In this document: positions 1 to 6,842 of the stretch, piece by piece
Position numbering within the stretch: the stretch's first letter is position 1
How the letters are laid out: each line of letters starts with the position of its first letter
Source of the DNA: Candidatus Hydrogenedentota bacterium
GTDB lineage: Bacteria; Hydrogenedentota; Hydrogenedentia; Hydrogenedentiales; CAITNO01
NCBI GenBank assembly: GCA_903922535.1
Contig: CAIXUF010001029.1
Coordinates: forward strand, 1-6,857
Direction of reading: 5' to 3'
DNA: 6,857 bases
The notes under the pieces: model-generated
Databases searched by the model: none
What the model saw: only the letters and a program-made list of their open reading frames with translations
Told to the model about the DNA's origin: nothing
Translations under genes and position numbers: made by a program

Positions 1-509
1 GCGGCGGGTGCTGCTGCGGGTGTCGCCGCAGCCGGAGTGGCCGCAGCCGGAGTGGCCGCCGCCGCGGGGGCCGCGGGAACGGGCGCTGCGGGCGTTGGCG
101 TTACCGGCGCGGGGGGTGTGGCTGTCGCGGGCTTCGCCGGAGCCGGGGCGGCTGTCGGCGCCGGTTGCGCCGAGGGTGCCGGCGTTCCGGCGCCAGCCTC
201 CATCGCGGGAATGGTGTAGGTTTGCGTCGGGCCGCTTTTCACCGGGGCTGTCTTAGGGGCGGCCCCCTTGGCCGCGGCCGCGACAGGTGCTGCGGCGCTT
301 TCAACCGTCTTGACAGTCCCCTGCGCCGCAGGTTGGGCCGCGATGTCGATGGGCCGTTCAACCCGGGCCACCAGTCGTCCGGCGATGAAAGCCGCGCCCA
401 AAAGCACAAGAGCCAGGCAAAGGAAGATGACGGCCTGCCCCGTCGTGACCTCGGCCACCAGCACCGCGCCGCGGTCATCTGTCGTCTGCTGTTTTCTGAA
501 CATTGGCAT
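1..509 (-). CDS. Membrane-anchored Ala/Pro-rich protein, C-terminus beyond window (possible SPOR-type protein)
   Basis: Partial gene: it starts at the ATG at 509-507 and stays open to the left edge, giving about 169 residues. The start follows the stop of the preceding gene by six bases, and a second in-frame ATG lies two codons later (503-501); the purine-rich AAGCGGGA just upstream is a weak ribosome site. Residues 1-24 are polar (MPMFRKQQTTDD...), residues 25-47 are one hydrophobic segment (AVIFLCLALVLLGAAFIAG) followed by Arg, and the rest is a low-complexity Ala/Pro/Thr linker with a TQTYTIPAM island near residue 100. The layout of a short cytoplasmic tail, one helix and a long Ala/Pro linker suits proteins that carry a periplasmic peptidoglycan-binding SPOR domain at the C-terminus. 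TonB-like energy transducers share the layout. The functional domain is not in the window, so the product stays unassigned. It is probably co-transcribed with the gene ending at 516. Confidence 0.8.
   Translation of the reverse strand, partial: MPMFRKQQTTDDRGAVLVAEVTTGQAVIFLCLALVLLGAAFIAGRLVARVERPIDIAAQPAAQGTVKTVESAAAPVAAAAKGAAPKTAPVKSGPTQTYTIPAMEAGAGTPAPSAQPAPTAAPAPAKPATATPPAPVTPTPAAPVPAAPAAAATPAAATPAAATPAAAPA
25..54 (-). repeat. 15-bp tandem repeat in Ala/Pro linker
   Basis: Two perfect adjacent copies of the 15-mer gccgcagccggagtg lie at 25-39 and 40-54, with a diverged third unit at about 10-24. On the coding (minus) strand each copy encodes the pentapeptide A-A-T-P-A, so the repeat lengthens the linker of the membrane-anchored protein without shifting frame. 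Identity at the DNA level suggests recent duplication by slippage. Confidence 0.8.
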
Positions 510-515
510 GACTGG

Positions 516-1244
516 TTATCCCGCTTCGGAAAGAGGAGAATCGGACTCGGTCACAGACTCAGGCGGAACCGCATCCGGCGGCGCGTCTTGCGTCACATCT
601 TCCACCACATCTTCTGCCACGACTTCCGTCGCATCTTCTGTCGCGTCTTCGTTCGCGTCTTCTGTCGCGTCCTGCGTCGTATCCGTCGCGCTGTCTGTTT
701 CACCGGGCGTGTTCGGAACCGGCGTGTCATCGGCTGCGCCGCCCTCTTCAAGTTCGCGGAGGGAATGTAGAAGAAGCGCGCGCGCCTCGTCCAGTTCGGC
801 ATAGGTGAAATTCGGATCGCGAACCTCGATAAACTGGTTGCCTATGCGATCCGTGTAGAGGGTGGTGCGAATCTCGCCTTCCAGTTCGTTTGATTCCCGT
901 ATTTGGCGGAACACTTTTTGACGGCGAAGCAGTTGCGCGGCAAGAAATGCCTTGGCCTGCTCAAGGCGGTCCTCGGAGGCGCAGGCATCATAGAACAGAC
1001 GGCGCAGCGGGGAAAACACCTCCGGAGGCTGCTGGTCCGCCACTTTCGGATCGCAGAAATGCGTCGTCCACGAAGAGTAGGCGGCGCGGCTGATTTGCGG
1101 CGTCCAGCAGGTGTCACAATAGTCGGCCCGGGCAAGCGCGTCCTGATCGGAGAAGGCCACCGCAGAATGAATGCTTTGCCCGTGCACGAACTCCTTTGCG
1201 CACTGTCCGCAACTGCGCGCGCTCTTTCGGATGCTGAATTCCAT
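516..1244 (-). CDS. CxxC...YCxxCW four-cysteine (zinc-ribbon-like) protein with acidic repeat tail
   Basis: 242 residues starting at ATG 1244-1242, with AAGGAG at 1253-1248 only three bases upstream (strong match, short spacing). The N-terminus has two cysteine pairs, C12-G-Q-C15 and Y42-C43-D-T-C46-W47, about 28 residues apart, a spacing compatible with one structural zinc site; a further Cys is at 64. Residues 74-118 look helical and basic (EDRLEQAKAFLAAQLLRRQK), then a segment ELEGEIRTTLY and a short helix at 148-166. From about residue 166 to the end there is no Lys or Arg, and the chain is built of D-A-T-E-D and V-x-E-D units. I recall similar CxxCxxxF...R.DYCxxCW proteins of unknown function from planctomycete-type genomes. 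No catalytic motif is visible. It has its own upstream promoter candidate and lies six bases before the membrane protein gene, so the two probably form an operon. Function unknown. Confidence 0.88.
   Translation of the reverse strand: MEFSIRKSARSCGQCAKEFVHGQSIHSAVAFSDQDALARADYCDTCWTPQISRAAYSSWTTHFCDPKVADQQPPEVFSPLRRLFYDACASEDRLEQAKAFLAAQLLRRQKVFRQIRESNELEGEIRTTLYTDRIGNQFIEVRDPNFTYAELDEARALLLHSLRELEEGGAADDTPVPNTPGETDSATDTTQDATEDANEDATEDATEVVAEDVVEDVTQDAPPDAVPPESVTESDSPLSEAG
625..684 (-). repeat. 12-bp tandem repeat encoding acidic tail
   Basis: Five successive 12-bp units (625-636, 637-648, 649-660, 661-672, 673-684) share the core tcgcgtct with small changes, for example tctgtcgcgtct. On the coding strand they encode the four-residue period D-A-T-E/D-A-N-E/D-A-T-E of the acidic tail. 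The period is a multiple of three, so copy-number change would keep the frame. Confidence 0.85.
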
Positions 1245-1269
1245 GTGCTCCTTCTCGCCGCTTTGACTG

Positions 1270-1280
1270 CCCCAATGGGG
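1270..1280. repeat. 11-bp palindrome in the leader of the cysteine-motif gene
   Basis: CCCCA-A-TGGGG is a perfect palindrome with a one-base centre, lying 26-36 bases upstream of the ATG at 1244 and downstream of the promoter candidate. In RNA it could form only a short four-pair stem with a three-base loop. No U-tract follows, so it is not a terminator. It could be a small operator or chance in GC-rich sequence. Confidence 0.4.
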
Positions 1281-1311
1281 GACACAACCACCACCCTTCC
1301 GTACCGCGCTG

Positions 1312-1341
1312 ATTATACGTTAGGCCAATATCTGGTGGCAA
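1312..1341 (-). promoter_or_regulatory. Sigma70-type promoter for the gene at 1244-516
   Basis: On the minus strand, TTGCCA (1341-1336; five of six matches to TTGACA) is followed after 18 bases by a perfect TATAAT (1317-1312). Initiation would fall near 1305, giving a leader of about 60 nt before the ATG at 1244. It lies in the 123-bp spacer after the AsmA-like gene, where no terminator hairpin is visible, so the downstream pair may be read both from this promoter and by read-through from recA-asmA. Confidence 0.7.
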
Positions 1342-1367
1342 GGGACTGGAGGCCGCAAGATGTCGCG

Positions 1368-4300
1368 CTACTTGACCGCTTTCTTGGGCGGGCTCTTCCT
1401 GGGTTCCTGCGGTTGGCGCGAGGCGCCCAAAATGCCGCCGCCGGTCTTGAATATGCTCATGAGCAACTGGCGTGGCAGGTCTATGACGCGCACTGCCTGG
1501 CTGGTCATTTCGGCCGCGCCGCTCACAAGGGTCACCCCCATGTTGGGCATGCCGGCCAGTTGGCTGATGGGCTTTGAGGACGGGCCCGTGATGTGGAAGC
1601 CGAGGTCCACATTGCGCTTGGTGAGGCGCAGCCCCTCCAGGTTGAAACTGTCGCGCAGCAGCGGGATCTGCTCCGCCGTGTCGGGATTCACACTGAGGGT
1701 GATGTTGTAGTCAATGTCGCCCTTCAGGACCCAGGTGCCGTTGCCGGACAGCGTCATGCCCGGCAGCTCGACCTTCATGTTGTCCGTGATGATATGGTCC
1801 GCCTTCAGCACAACATCGCCGCTGAAGTTCGAAAAGGTGAGCGCCGACGGGTGCAACTGTCCAAGCGAGCCGCCAAGCTCGGCGCCGAAAGTGCTCGCCA
1901 GCGCCTCCGGAAGAAAATGGCCCTCATTCGCCGCAAAGGTGGCCTTTCCATTCAGCGTCGCGGTGGGGTTGTCCGAGTTCATGGTGTAGTCAACCTTGCC
2001 GGAAATGCGGCCTTCCAGCACCTCTGGAAGATCAATGTGCCGGATGATGTAGAAGGCGGGGATATTGTTCCACTCGCCGGCAAGGCGCATGAAATTCGTC
2101 CCCTTCCCATGGGTGTAGCTGCCATGCACCGTGCCGCCGTCAACGGTCGCCTCGAAACTGGACAGGCCGGATTCCTTGGTGTTGTCAAAAACCCTGCCCT
2201 TGAAATCGGTGCCCTTCCACGGCGGCATTTCCAGGCTACCGCCGCTGAGATCATAGTCCCAGACGCGCGAAGGCCCCCCGTCGTCTTTTTTGGCGGGGCC
2301 GTTGTTGGGGTCCAGCGGCTCAAGTGGCAGCAGCCACGTCGCGCTCGTCGGCGGAATGTGCGCGTCCTCCGCGCGGATGACGATCCGTCCCGTCGGTGCC
2401 GCCTCGTTGGTGTTGTCCTGGGTCATTTCGAAGTGGGCATGGCTGCACACCATGGGAACCGGGCAGCCTTTCGGCACGAAGTGCACATAGTCGAATTCGC
2501 CGCCCAGCGTGATGATATTGGCGTCGGGGCCGTTGCCGGCCGGCTTCCACTCATAGAAGCCGTCGGTGGCAAAGGTGCCCGTCGCGGTGTACGGGATGTT
2601 CATGCACTTTCCCGCCGTGTTGATGTCCAGCTTGGGAACATCCACGCGCGCGTGCGTCTGCTTCCACTTGTCCTGGCTCCAGCGGTGGCTCAACACGGCC
2701 TTGATGATGGTTGCGTCGATGGCCGCCTCGCCGTGTATCTCCATGGTCTTGTGCGGGACGATCTTCGCGTTCAGGTTCTTGATGCCCGCACCCGTGCCGA
2801 TGGGCTTGCGGAGCCACCATTCAAAACCGACCCGCGCCTGGGTCAAATCGGCGGAGGCGTCGAGTTCTATCAGCTTTTCCGAAATGCTGCCGCTGCACCG
2901 GATGCTCGCGGTCCCGTCCAGCATAAGGTCGGGAACTGGTGCGTGCAGCACGGTCTTTTCCAGGTCGGTGAAGGTGCCGTTAAGCGAAAAGGCCGCGTTC
3001 TTCTTGGCGAGATCGTAGCTGAAACGTCCAAAGAACGGCTGTCCGTTGATTTCCGCGCTGAGGGAATCGGCGCGCAGTGCCCCATCGGACAGAAGCGCCG
3101 AGCAGGAGAGGCGTGAAAGGGTGATTCCCTTGAACGGTTCCGAAATGCCGCCGCCCAGTATGACGAGAGACCCCTTTGGTTGGCGGGTGGCGGAGTCCCA
3201 GGACACTTCGACCGCGCCAAGTTCTACCTGCGCGCCGGGCAGGCCCAGGGATTTCTTCGGCGCAAACTTGAGTTTGGCGGACGCGGCCGAGCCCTGCGCG
3301 ACAAAAGAGGGGGACGCCAGGGTGCCGCCCAGCGTCGCCGAGAGGCGGTAGGGGGTGCCCAGCTCCGCCGACAGGTCGCCGTAGGCTTCCGTTGCGGGCG
3401 GCAGGTATTGGGCAATGGCGGGGGCAATGGGGAGTTTGTCGGCATTGATCCGCAGGTCGAGCACGGGGCTGGGCGCGGCAAAGGAAATTGTTCCCTCCAG
3501 ACGTCCCGACGCCTGGTCCGTGTCAAGCCGTCCCGCGGTGATGCCGAGAAGTTCCTTGGCGGCGTCATACTGGGCAAAAAGGTGGAGCGAACCCGTGGCC
3601 GGGGCGAGGAAGATCGGTTGGGCCGGACTGGCAAGCTGCTCGAAGCGCAGATCCAGCGCGGTGGTGATTAGCGTGCCCGGATATCCGGCCACGCGCAGGT
3701 TCGGCGTGACGCCGCCGCTGGAAACGTACTTTCGGGCGACAGGCAGATATTGGCAGACATCGTCGATGGAGACCGGCCCGGACTGCGCGCGGAGGTCAAA
3801 ATCGTCGATGGAGGCTATCCGTCCAAAGACTTCGAATCTCTTCTCCTCATTCTGGTTGACCATGCCTGTAAGCCGGGCAACGAGGTCGGCGGCGCCCGGC
3901 TGGCGGGAGGCGTCGAAATCAATGTGGTCGATCCGCAGATCGGTGTCATTCACAAGGTTGAACAGATGCACCGAGCAGCCGTTGCCGCGGATGCGAAAGG
4001 GGAAATTTGGGATTTGCGGCGTTGAACCCGGGGAGTTGGAGGCGGAAAACCACTTGGCCCCGGCGGGGCGGGTAATCTCGATCACGGCCCCGTCAAGCGA
4101 GATTTGCCCCAGCGTAACGTGTCCCGCCAGAAGGTCGGCCAAGTCGAGGTTGATGCGCACCATGGGCGCGTCGAGCAGCAGCGACGGCCCGTCCGTCGGT
4201 TCCAGATGAATGCGAACCCCCTCGGCGGCCAGCCCGCGAAGGCCGTTGATTGCCACCGTGCCCACACTGAAATGGCCGCCAAGACGCTCGCTGGCCGTCG

Positions 4301-4484
4301 CGAGCAGGATTTGCCGTATGCCGTCAAGACGGTTTCGCACAAGCACCGCCCCGGCGGCCAGGAATCCCGCCGCGACAAGCAACAACAGCAGACCGGCCCT
4401 CAGTCTGCGCCCGTAGTGGGGCGGGGGAGGGTCGGTCTCTGGAGTCTGCGTGCTGTCGGACCTATGTGTCGGCGCTGATCGCAT
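1368..4484 (-). CDS. AsmA-like family envelope protein, single N-terminal membrane anchor
   Basis: 1038 residues. A basic, Pro-rich N-terminus (to R29) precedes one hydrophobic helix at 30-49 ([19 protein letters not shown]), giving an N-in anchor with the bulk in the periplasm. Residues 53-140 show the AsmA-type opening ([17 protein letters not shown], then beta-rich ITRP-type strands). Two similar internal segments start with QYLP (245-248 and 359-362) and run into beta-rich repeats. The C-terminal part around 909-972 ([17 protein letters not shown]... ending [10 protein letters not shown]) matches the AsmA-like C-terminal pattern. The tail is basic (SPPKKAVK). In proteobacteria AsmA, TamB and YhdP relatives form long beta-groove proteins linked to lipid movement between membranes; that role here is inferred from family. 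The ATG at 4484 lies inside recA, with no usable ATG between the recA stop and the membrane helix, so I keep it. Ribosome site is weak (AAAGG about 12 bases upstream), fitting translational coupling to recA. Confidence 0.88.
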   Translation of the reverse strand: MRSAPTHRSDSTQTPETDPPPPHYGRRLRAGLLLLLVAAGFLAAGAVLVRNRLDGIRQILLATASERLGGHFSVGTVAINGLRGLAAEGVRIHLEPTDGPSLLLDAPMVRINLDLADLLAGHVTLGQISLDGAVIEITRPAGAKWFSASNSPGSTPQIPNFPFRIRGNGCSVHLFNLVNDTDLRIDHIDFDASRQPGAADLVARLTGMVNQNEEKRFEVFGRIASIDDFDLRAQSGPVSIDDVCQYLPVARKYVSSGGVTPNLRVAGYPGTLITTALDLRFEQLASPAQPIFLAPATGSLHLFAQYDAAKELLGITAGRLDTDQASGRLEGTISFAAPSPVLDLRINADKLPIAPAIAQYLPPATEAYGDLSAELGTPYRLSATLGGTLASPSFVAQGSAASAKLKFAPKKSLGLPGAQVELGAVEVSWDSATRQPKGSLVILGGGISEPFKGITLSRLSCSALLSDGALRADSLSAEINGQPFFGRFSYDLAKKNAAFSLNGTFTDLEKTVLHAPVPDLMLDGTASIRCSGSISEKLIELDASADLTQARVGFEWWLRKPIGTGAGIKNLNAKIVPHKTMEIHGEAAIDATIIKAVLSHRWSQDKWKQTHARVDVPKLDINTAGKCMNIPYTATGTFATDGFYEWKPAGNGPDANIITLGGEFDYVHFVPKGCPVPMVCSHAHFEMTQDNTNEAAPTGRIVIRAEDAHIPPTSATWLLPLEPLDPNNGPAKKDDGGPSRVWDYDLSGGSLEMPPWKGTDFKGRVFDNTKESGLSSFEATVDGGTVHGSYTHGKGTNFMRLAGEWNNIPAFYIIRHIDLPEVLEGRISGKVDYTMNSDNPTATLNGKATFAANEGHFLPEALASTFGAELGGSLGQLHPSALTFSNFSGDVVLKADHIITDNMKVELPGMTLSGNGTWVLKGDIDYNITLSVNPDTAEQIPLLRDSFNLEGLRLTKRNVDLGFHITGPSSKPISQLAGMPNMGVTLVSGAAEMTSQAVRVIDLPRQLLMSIFKTGGGILGASRQPQEPRKSPPKKAVK

Positions 4485-5517
4485 CCGTTGTGCCGAAGCC
4501 TTTGGCGACCCAGTCCAGTCTCTTTGTCTCGAGGATTCGGGAGCGGAGGGACTGCGTCACTTCAGGATTGTCTTTCAGGTACTGGCGCGTGTTTTCGCGC
4601 CCCTGCCCAATATTGTCGCCGTTCATGGAAAGCCACGAACCGCTCTTGAGGATGATTTTCTGCTCTATGGCCAAATCCAGAATGTCACCCTCGCGGCTGA
4701 TGCCCTCATCGAAGAGTATGTCAAATTCCGCCTGTTTGAAAGGCGCGCTCATCTTGTTCTTGACAACCTTCACGCGGACGCGGTTTCCAACGTTTTCCTC
4801 GTGGTCCTTGAGGCCCGAAATGCGGCGGATGTCCAGACGCAGGCTGGAGTAAAACTTAAGCGCCCGCCCGCCGGTTGTCGTTTCCGGGCTGCCAAACATG
4901 ACCCCAATCTTCTCGCGTATCTGGTTGATGAAGATGACCAGCGTCTTCGAGCGGCTGATAATCGCCGTCAGCTTGCGCAGCGCCTGCGACATGAGCCGCG
5001 CCTGAAGGCCCATCTGCATGTCGCCCATGTCGCCCTCCACCTCCGCCTTGGGCACCAGCGCAGCCACCGAGTCCACCACAATCACGTCCACGGCGTTGCT
5101 GCGCACCAAACTCTCGCAGATTTCCAGCGCCTGCTCGGCCGTGTCCGGCTGGGAGACCAGAAGATTGTCGATGTCCACCCCAATCTTGGCCGCAAAAGTC
5201 GGGTCAAGCGCGTGTTCCGCGTCAATGTAGCACGCTATTCCGCCGGTGCGCTGGGCGCTGGCAACCACGTGCAGCGCCAGCGTGGTCTTCCCGGACGATT
5301 CAGGGCCGAAAATCTCGACCACGCGACCGCGGGGCAGCCCGCCGATACCGGTTGCGATGTCCAGCGAAAGACTGCCGGTGGAGATGGCCTCCACGCCGTC
5401 CTTGAACGAATCATCCCCCAGGCGCACCAGTGTGCCGCGCCCGAACTGCTTTTCCAATTGTGCAATGGCGATGTCCAGAGCCTTCGCCTTGCCCTTCTCT
5501 TCCACGTTGGCTGCCAT
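4462..5517 (-). CDS. recA: RecA recombinase
   Basis: 351 residues, normal length for RecA, which forms ATP-dependent filaments on single-stranded DNA, performs strand exchange in recombinational repair and, in many bacteria, triggers LexA self-cleavage. Visible landmarks: Walker A GPESSGKT at 71-78; the catalytic Glu in [10 protein letters not shown] (E101); Walker B VIVVDS at 145-150; loop L1 with [24 protein letters not shown] motif parts around 159-182; loop L2 with [22 protein letters not shown] at 196-217, including Q199; and the C-terminal IGQGRENT segment at 303-310. Loop L1 reads GDMQMG where E. coli has GDSHMG. The C-terminus (ISADT) is only mildly acidic. The ATG at 5517 has GGAGG seven bases upstream. 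It has its own promoter and its last 23 bases overlap the start of the AsmA-like gene. Confidence 0.98.
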   Translation of the reverse strand: MAANVEEKGKAKALDIAIAQLEKQFGRGTLVRLGDDSFKDGVEAISTGSLSLDIATGIGGLPRGRVVEIFGPESSGKTTLALHVVASAQRTGGIACYIDAEHALDPTFAAKIGVDIDNLLVSQPDTAEQALEICESLVRSNAVDVIVVDSVAALVPKAEVEGDMGDMQMGLQARLMSQALRKLTAIISRSKTLVIFINQIREKIGVMFGSPETTTGGRALKFYSSLRLDIRRISGLKDHEENVGNRVRVKVVKNKMSAPFKQAEFDILFDEGISREGDILDLAIEQKIILKSGSWLSMNGDNIGQGRENTRQYLKDNPEVTQSLRSRILETKRLDWVAKGFGTTDAISADT

Positions 5518-5524
5518 GATATGT

Positions 5525-5529
5525 CCTCC
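5525..5529 (-). promoter_or_regulatory. Ribosome binding site of recA
   Basis: GGAGG on the minus strand, seven bases before the ATG at 5517. It is the strongest Shine-Dalgarno in the window and fixes the recA start. Confidence 0.85.
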
Positions 5530-5562
5530 AAGTTATACTGAAAACCTTTTCACCTGTGCCGT

Positions 5563-5591
5563 AGTGTGACACATTCCTTCGCCCGTGTCAA
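5563..5591 (-). promoter_or_regulatory. recA promoter
   Basis: A perfect -35 TTGACA (5591-5586) is separated by 17 bases from CACACT (5568-5563), a poor -10 (three of six) that is preceded by TGT, an extended -10 arrangement. Initiation near 5556 would give a leader of roughly 38 nt. Weak -10 plus extended TG is plausible for a regulated promoter. An alternative -10-like TATAAC at 5538-5533 has no matching -35. Confidence 0.65.
5567..5590. promoter_or_regulatory. Perfect inverted repeat bridging the recA -35 and -10 elements (candidate operator)
   Basis: TGACAC (5567-5572), twelve bases, GTGTCA (5585-5590): two perfect six-base arms. One arm overlaps the -35 hexamer and the other touches the -10, so a dimer bound here would block polymerase. 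I saw neither the E. coli-type CTGT-N8-ACAG nor the Gram-positive GAAC-N4-GTTC LexA box in the spacer. Whether this is the SOS operator of the lineage is inference. Confidence 0.45.
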
Positions 5592-5634
5592 GTACCCCGG
5601 CAATCCCAATATTTCCCGCCGTTCTCAGCACCAT

Positions 5635-5679
5635 GTCCATCCCGCCCATCCCGTCCATATCGTCCATATCGTCCATGAA
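5635..5679. repeat. 9-bp tandem repeat, GTCCATnnn
   Basis: Five units begin at exactly 9-bp intervals: 5635, 5644, 5653, 5662 and 5671. All carry GTCCAT except the second (GCCCAT); the last three bases vary (ccc, ccc, atc, atc, gaa). On the minus strand this reads ATGGAC followed by variable triplets. It lies between the lipoprotein stop and the recA promoter and outside any convincing gene. The fixed hexamer with variable triplet looks like a diverged simple repeat. Confidence 0.85.
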
Positions 5680-5708
5680 GCCCCGCCACATCCGCGCCCC
5701 GGGCACCC

Positions 5709-6728
5709 CTATCGCGGCCGTATGAGCAACTGTTCCCCGTTCACTTCATAGCCGAAATTGGCCAGGGGCCACTGCCGTATGAGGAGGTCCATGACCGTGC
5801 GGACGCGCACCTTGTGCATCGTGCAGGGATTGATCGGCACCTCCGCAAGCGACCGCTTCGCGGCAACCTCCACGTTCATTTGCTGGGTAAGCGGCGTGAG
5901 CACGTCGCGAAGGAAGGCGGCTTTCGCGGCAAAGGCGGTTTGAACCGGGTTTTCACCGACATCCGGCAGGACAACATCCACAACGCGCTCCAGTCCCGCC
6001 TTTTGCTCGGGGGACAGGCTGTTTTCGTCGGTCAACAGGACCGTTTTGGGCGCGGCATTGCGGAGCGAGGCGATGAAGAGGTATTCCCCGGTGCAGTCGA
6101 TGGTGATTTCCTCGGACGGGATGCGGGCCGACATCAGCACGGCCTCCAGAACGGATTGGAGCGGCGCCTTGTCCATGAAGATCTCGCCGCAGGTGGATTC
6201 GGCAATGAAATTGTCGGCAACGATGGCCGTGCCGAGGCTCTCGCTGAGCACCGCGAACACGTTTGCAAGGCGTGTCTTGGCACCGAAGGCCACGCTGGCG
6301 TTCATGGCGGCGAAACGCTCATCGAGCCGCCCTTCAAGGCTGACCTGCAACAGCGCCGCATAGGGTTCCGGATAGATAAACCACGCATGGCTCAGGGGCG
6401 CCGTTTTGCATTCCACCGCATCCGCCAGTTGCTTCACCAGGGATTCATAGGGCGCGCGCTCGACCGACAGCGCGGGGACGGAGCGCTCTTCAAGTCCGCT
6501 CAGCGTCACAATGCCGCCTCCCGCCTCCTGGCCCACCTTGCGCACGATATCCCCAAACGGGCCCGTTTCATGGGCAAAAGTGACCTTTGGGAAGGCGGTC
6601 ACCGCAGTGGGTGCCGGGGTGGGTGCTTTCGCCGGCGCCTTATCATTCTTCTGCCGCGCCGGGGCGCAGGCGCCAAGGACGGCAAGCGCAACCACCAAAC
6701 TCGCGTGCGTGAAACGGCGAAAATACAT
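5709..6728 (-). CDS. Lipoprotein with three STN/secretin N0-like modules
   Basis: 339 residues from ATG 6728-6726, with CCGGAG at 6742-6737 eight bases upstream. Residues 1-20 form a signal peptide (RR then LVVALAVLGA) ending in the lipobox L18-G19-A20-C21; Ala at +2 rather than Asp favours the outer membrane by the proteobacterial sorting rule. Residues 24-45 are a Lys/Ala/Pro linker. Three segments then repeat one pattern of strand, amphipathic helix, strand, strand, helix, final strand: about 48-121 (VTFAHETGPFGDIVRKVG ... WFIYP), 145-221 (VAFGAKTRLANVFAVL ... YLFIAS) and 265-338 (FLRDVLTPLTQQ ... QLLIRP). This matches the short N-terminal domain of secretins and TonB-dependent transducers (STN). 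No secretin core follows. Mature cysteines at 107, 180, 211 and 302 might form disulfides. It may be an accessory or pilotin-like envelope protein, but that is inference. The stop is 191 bp before recA, so it is likely a separate unit. Confidence 0.85.
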   Translation of the reverse strand: MYFRRFTHASLVVALAVLGACAPARQKNDKAPAKAPTPAPTAVTAFPKVTFAHETGPFGDIVRKVGQEAGGGIVTLSGLEERSVPALSVERAPYESLVKQLADAVECKTAPLSHAWFIYPEPYAALLQVSLEGRLDERFAAMNASVAFGAKTRLANVFAVLSESLGTAIVADNFIAESTCGEIFMDKAPLQSVLEAVLMSARIPSEEITIDCTGEYLFIASLRNAAPKTVLLTDENSLSPEQKAGLERVVDVVLPDVGENPVQTAFAAKAAFLRDVLTPLTQQMNVEVAAKRSLAEVPINPCTMHKVRVRTVMDLLIRQWPLANFGYEVNGEQLLIRPR

Positions 6729-6804
6729 GGTCTAAACTCCGGAAAAACGGGCAGCATTGCGACTGGATGAGGCACACCCAACGCCTTCCAAGCCAACACG
6801 GGCA

Positions 6805-6842
6805 ATTGTACTACTATCCAGCCGTTTCATTCCTCTTGTCAC
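6805..6842 (-). promoter_or_regulatory. Weak promoter candidate upstream of the lipoprotein gene
   Basis: The 129 bases before the ATG at 6728 contain GTGACA (6842-6837), with GATAGT 18 bases later and TACAAT at 6810-6805. No pair gives good matches at both hexamers with normal spacing. Initiation near 6798 from TACAAT would leave a leader of about 70 nt. I see no other gene in this end of the window. Confidence 0.25.

Noticed and set aside
625..684. A CRISPR-like or regulatory repeat array
   Set aside because: Units are 12 bp with no spacers, lie inside a coding frame and encode the acidic tail.
1593..3116. A 507-codon open frame on the plus strand opposite the AsmA-like gene
   Set aside because: Arg/His/Gly-rich with no domain pattern, whereas the minus-strand frame has a membrane anchor and AsmA features over 1038 codons.
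4450..5541. A 363-codon open frame on the plus strand opposite recA
   Set aside because: It is a mirror of the GC-rich recA codons; the composition (many His, Arg, Val) is that of a shadow frame and recA itself is certain.
5533..5691. A 52-codon minus-strand frame (starts MWRGFMDDMDD) running through the 9-bp repeat
   Set aside because: It runs through the recA promoter and ends in the recA leader, has no good ribosome site, and its start is simply the translated repeat.
5518..5708. Classic LexA boxes (CTGT-N8-ACAG or GAAC-N4-GTTC) near recA
   Set aside because: I read the spacer on both strands and found no acceptable match; only partial pieces such as CTGTGCC near 5554 occur.
5680..5708. 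A terminator hairpin for the lipoprotein gene in the GC-rich stretch after its stop
   Set aside because: The repeated GGGGC blocks are direct rather than inverted, and no T-run follows.
5814..6770. A 318-codon plus-strand frame opposite the lipoprotein gene
   Set aside because: Low-complexity Arg/Gly/His composition and no start signal; the opposite strand has a signal peptide, lipobox and ribosome site.
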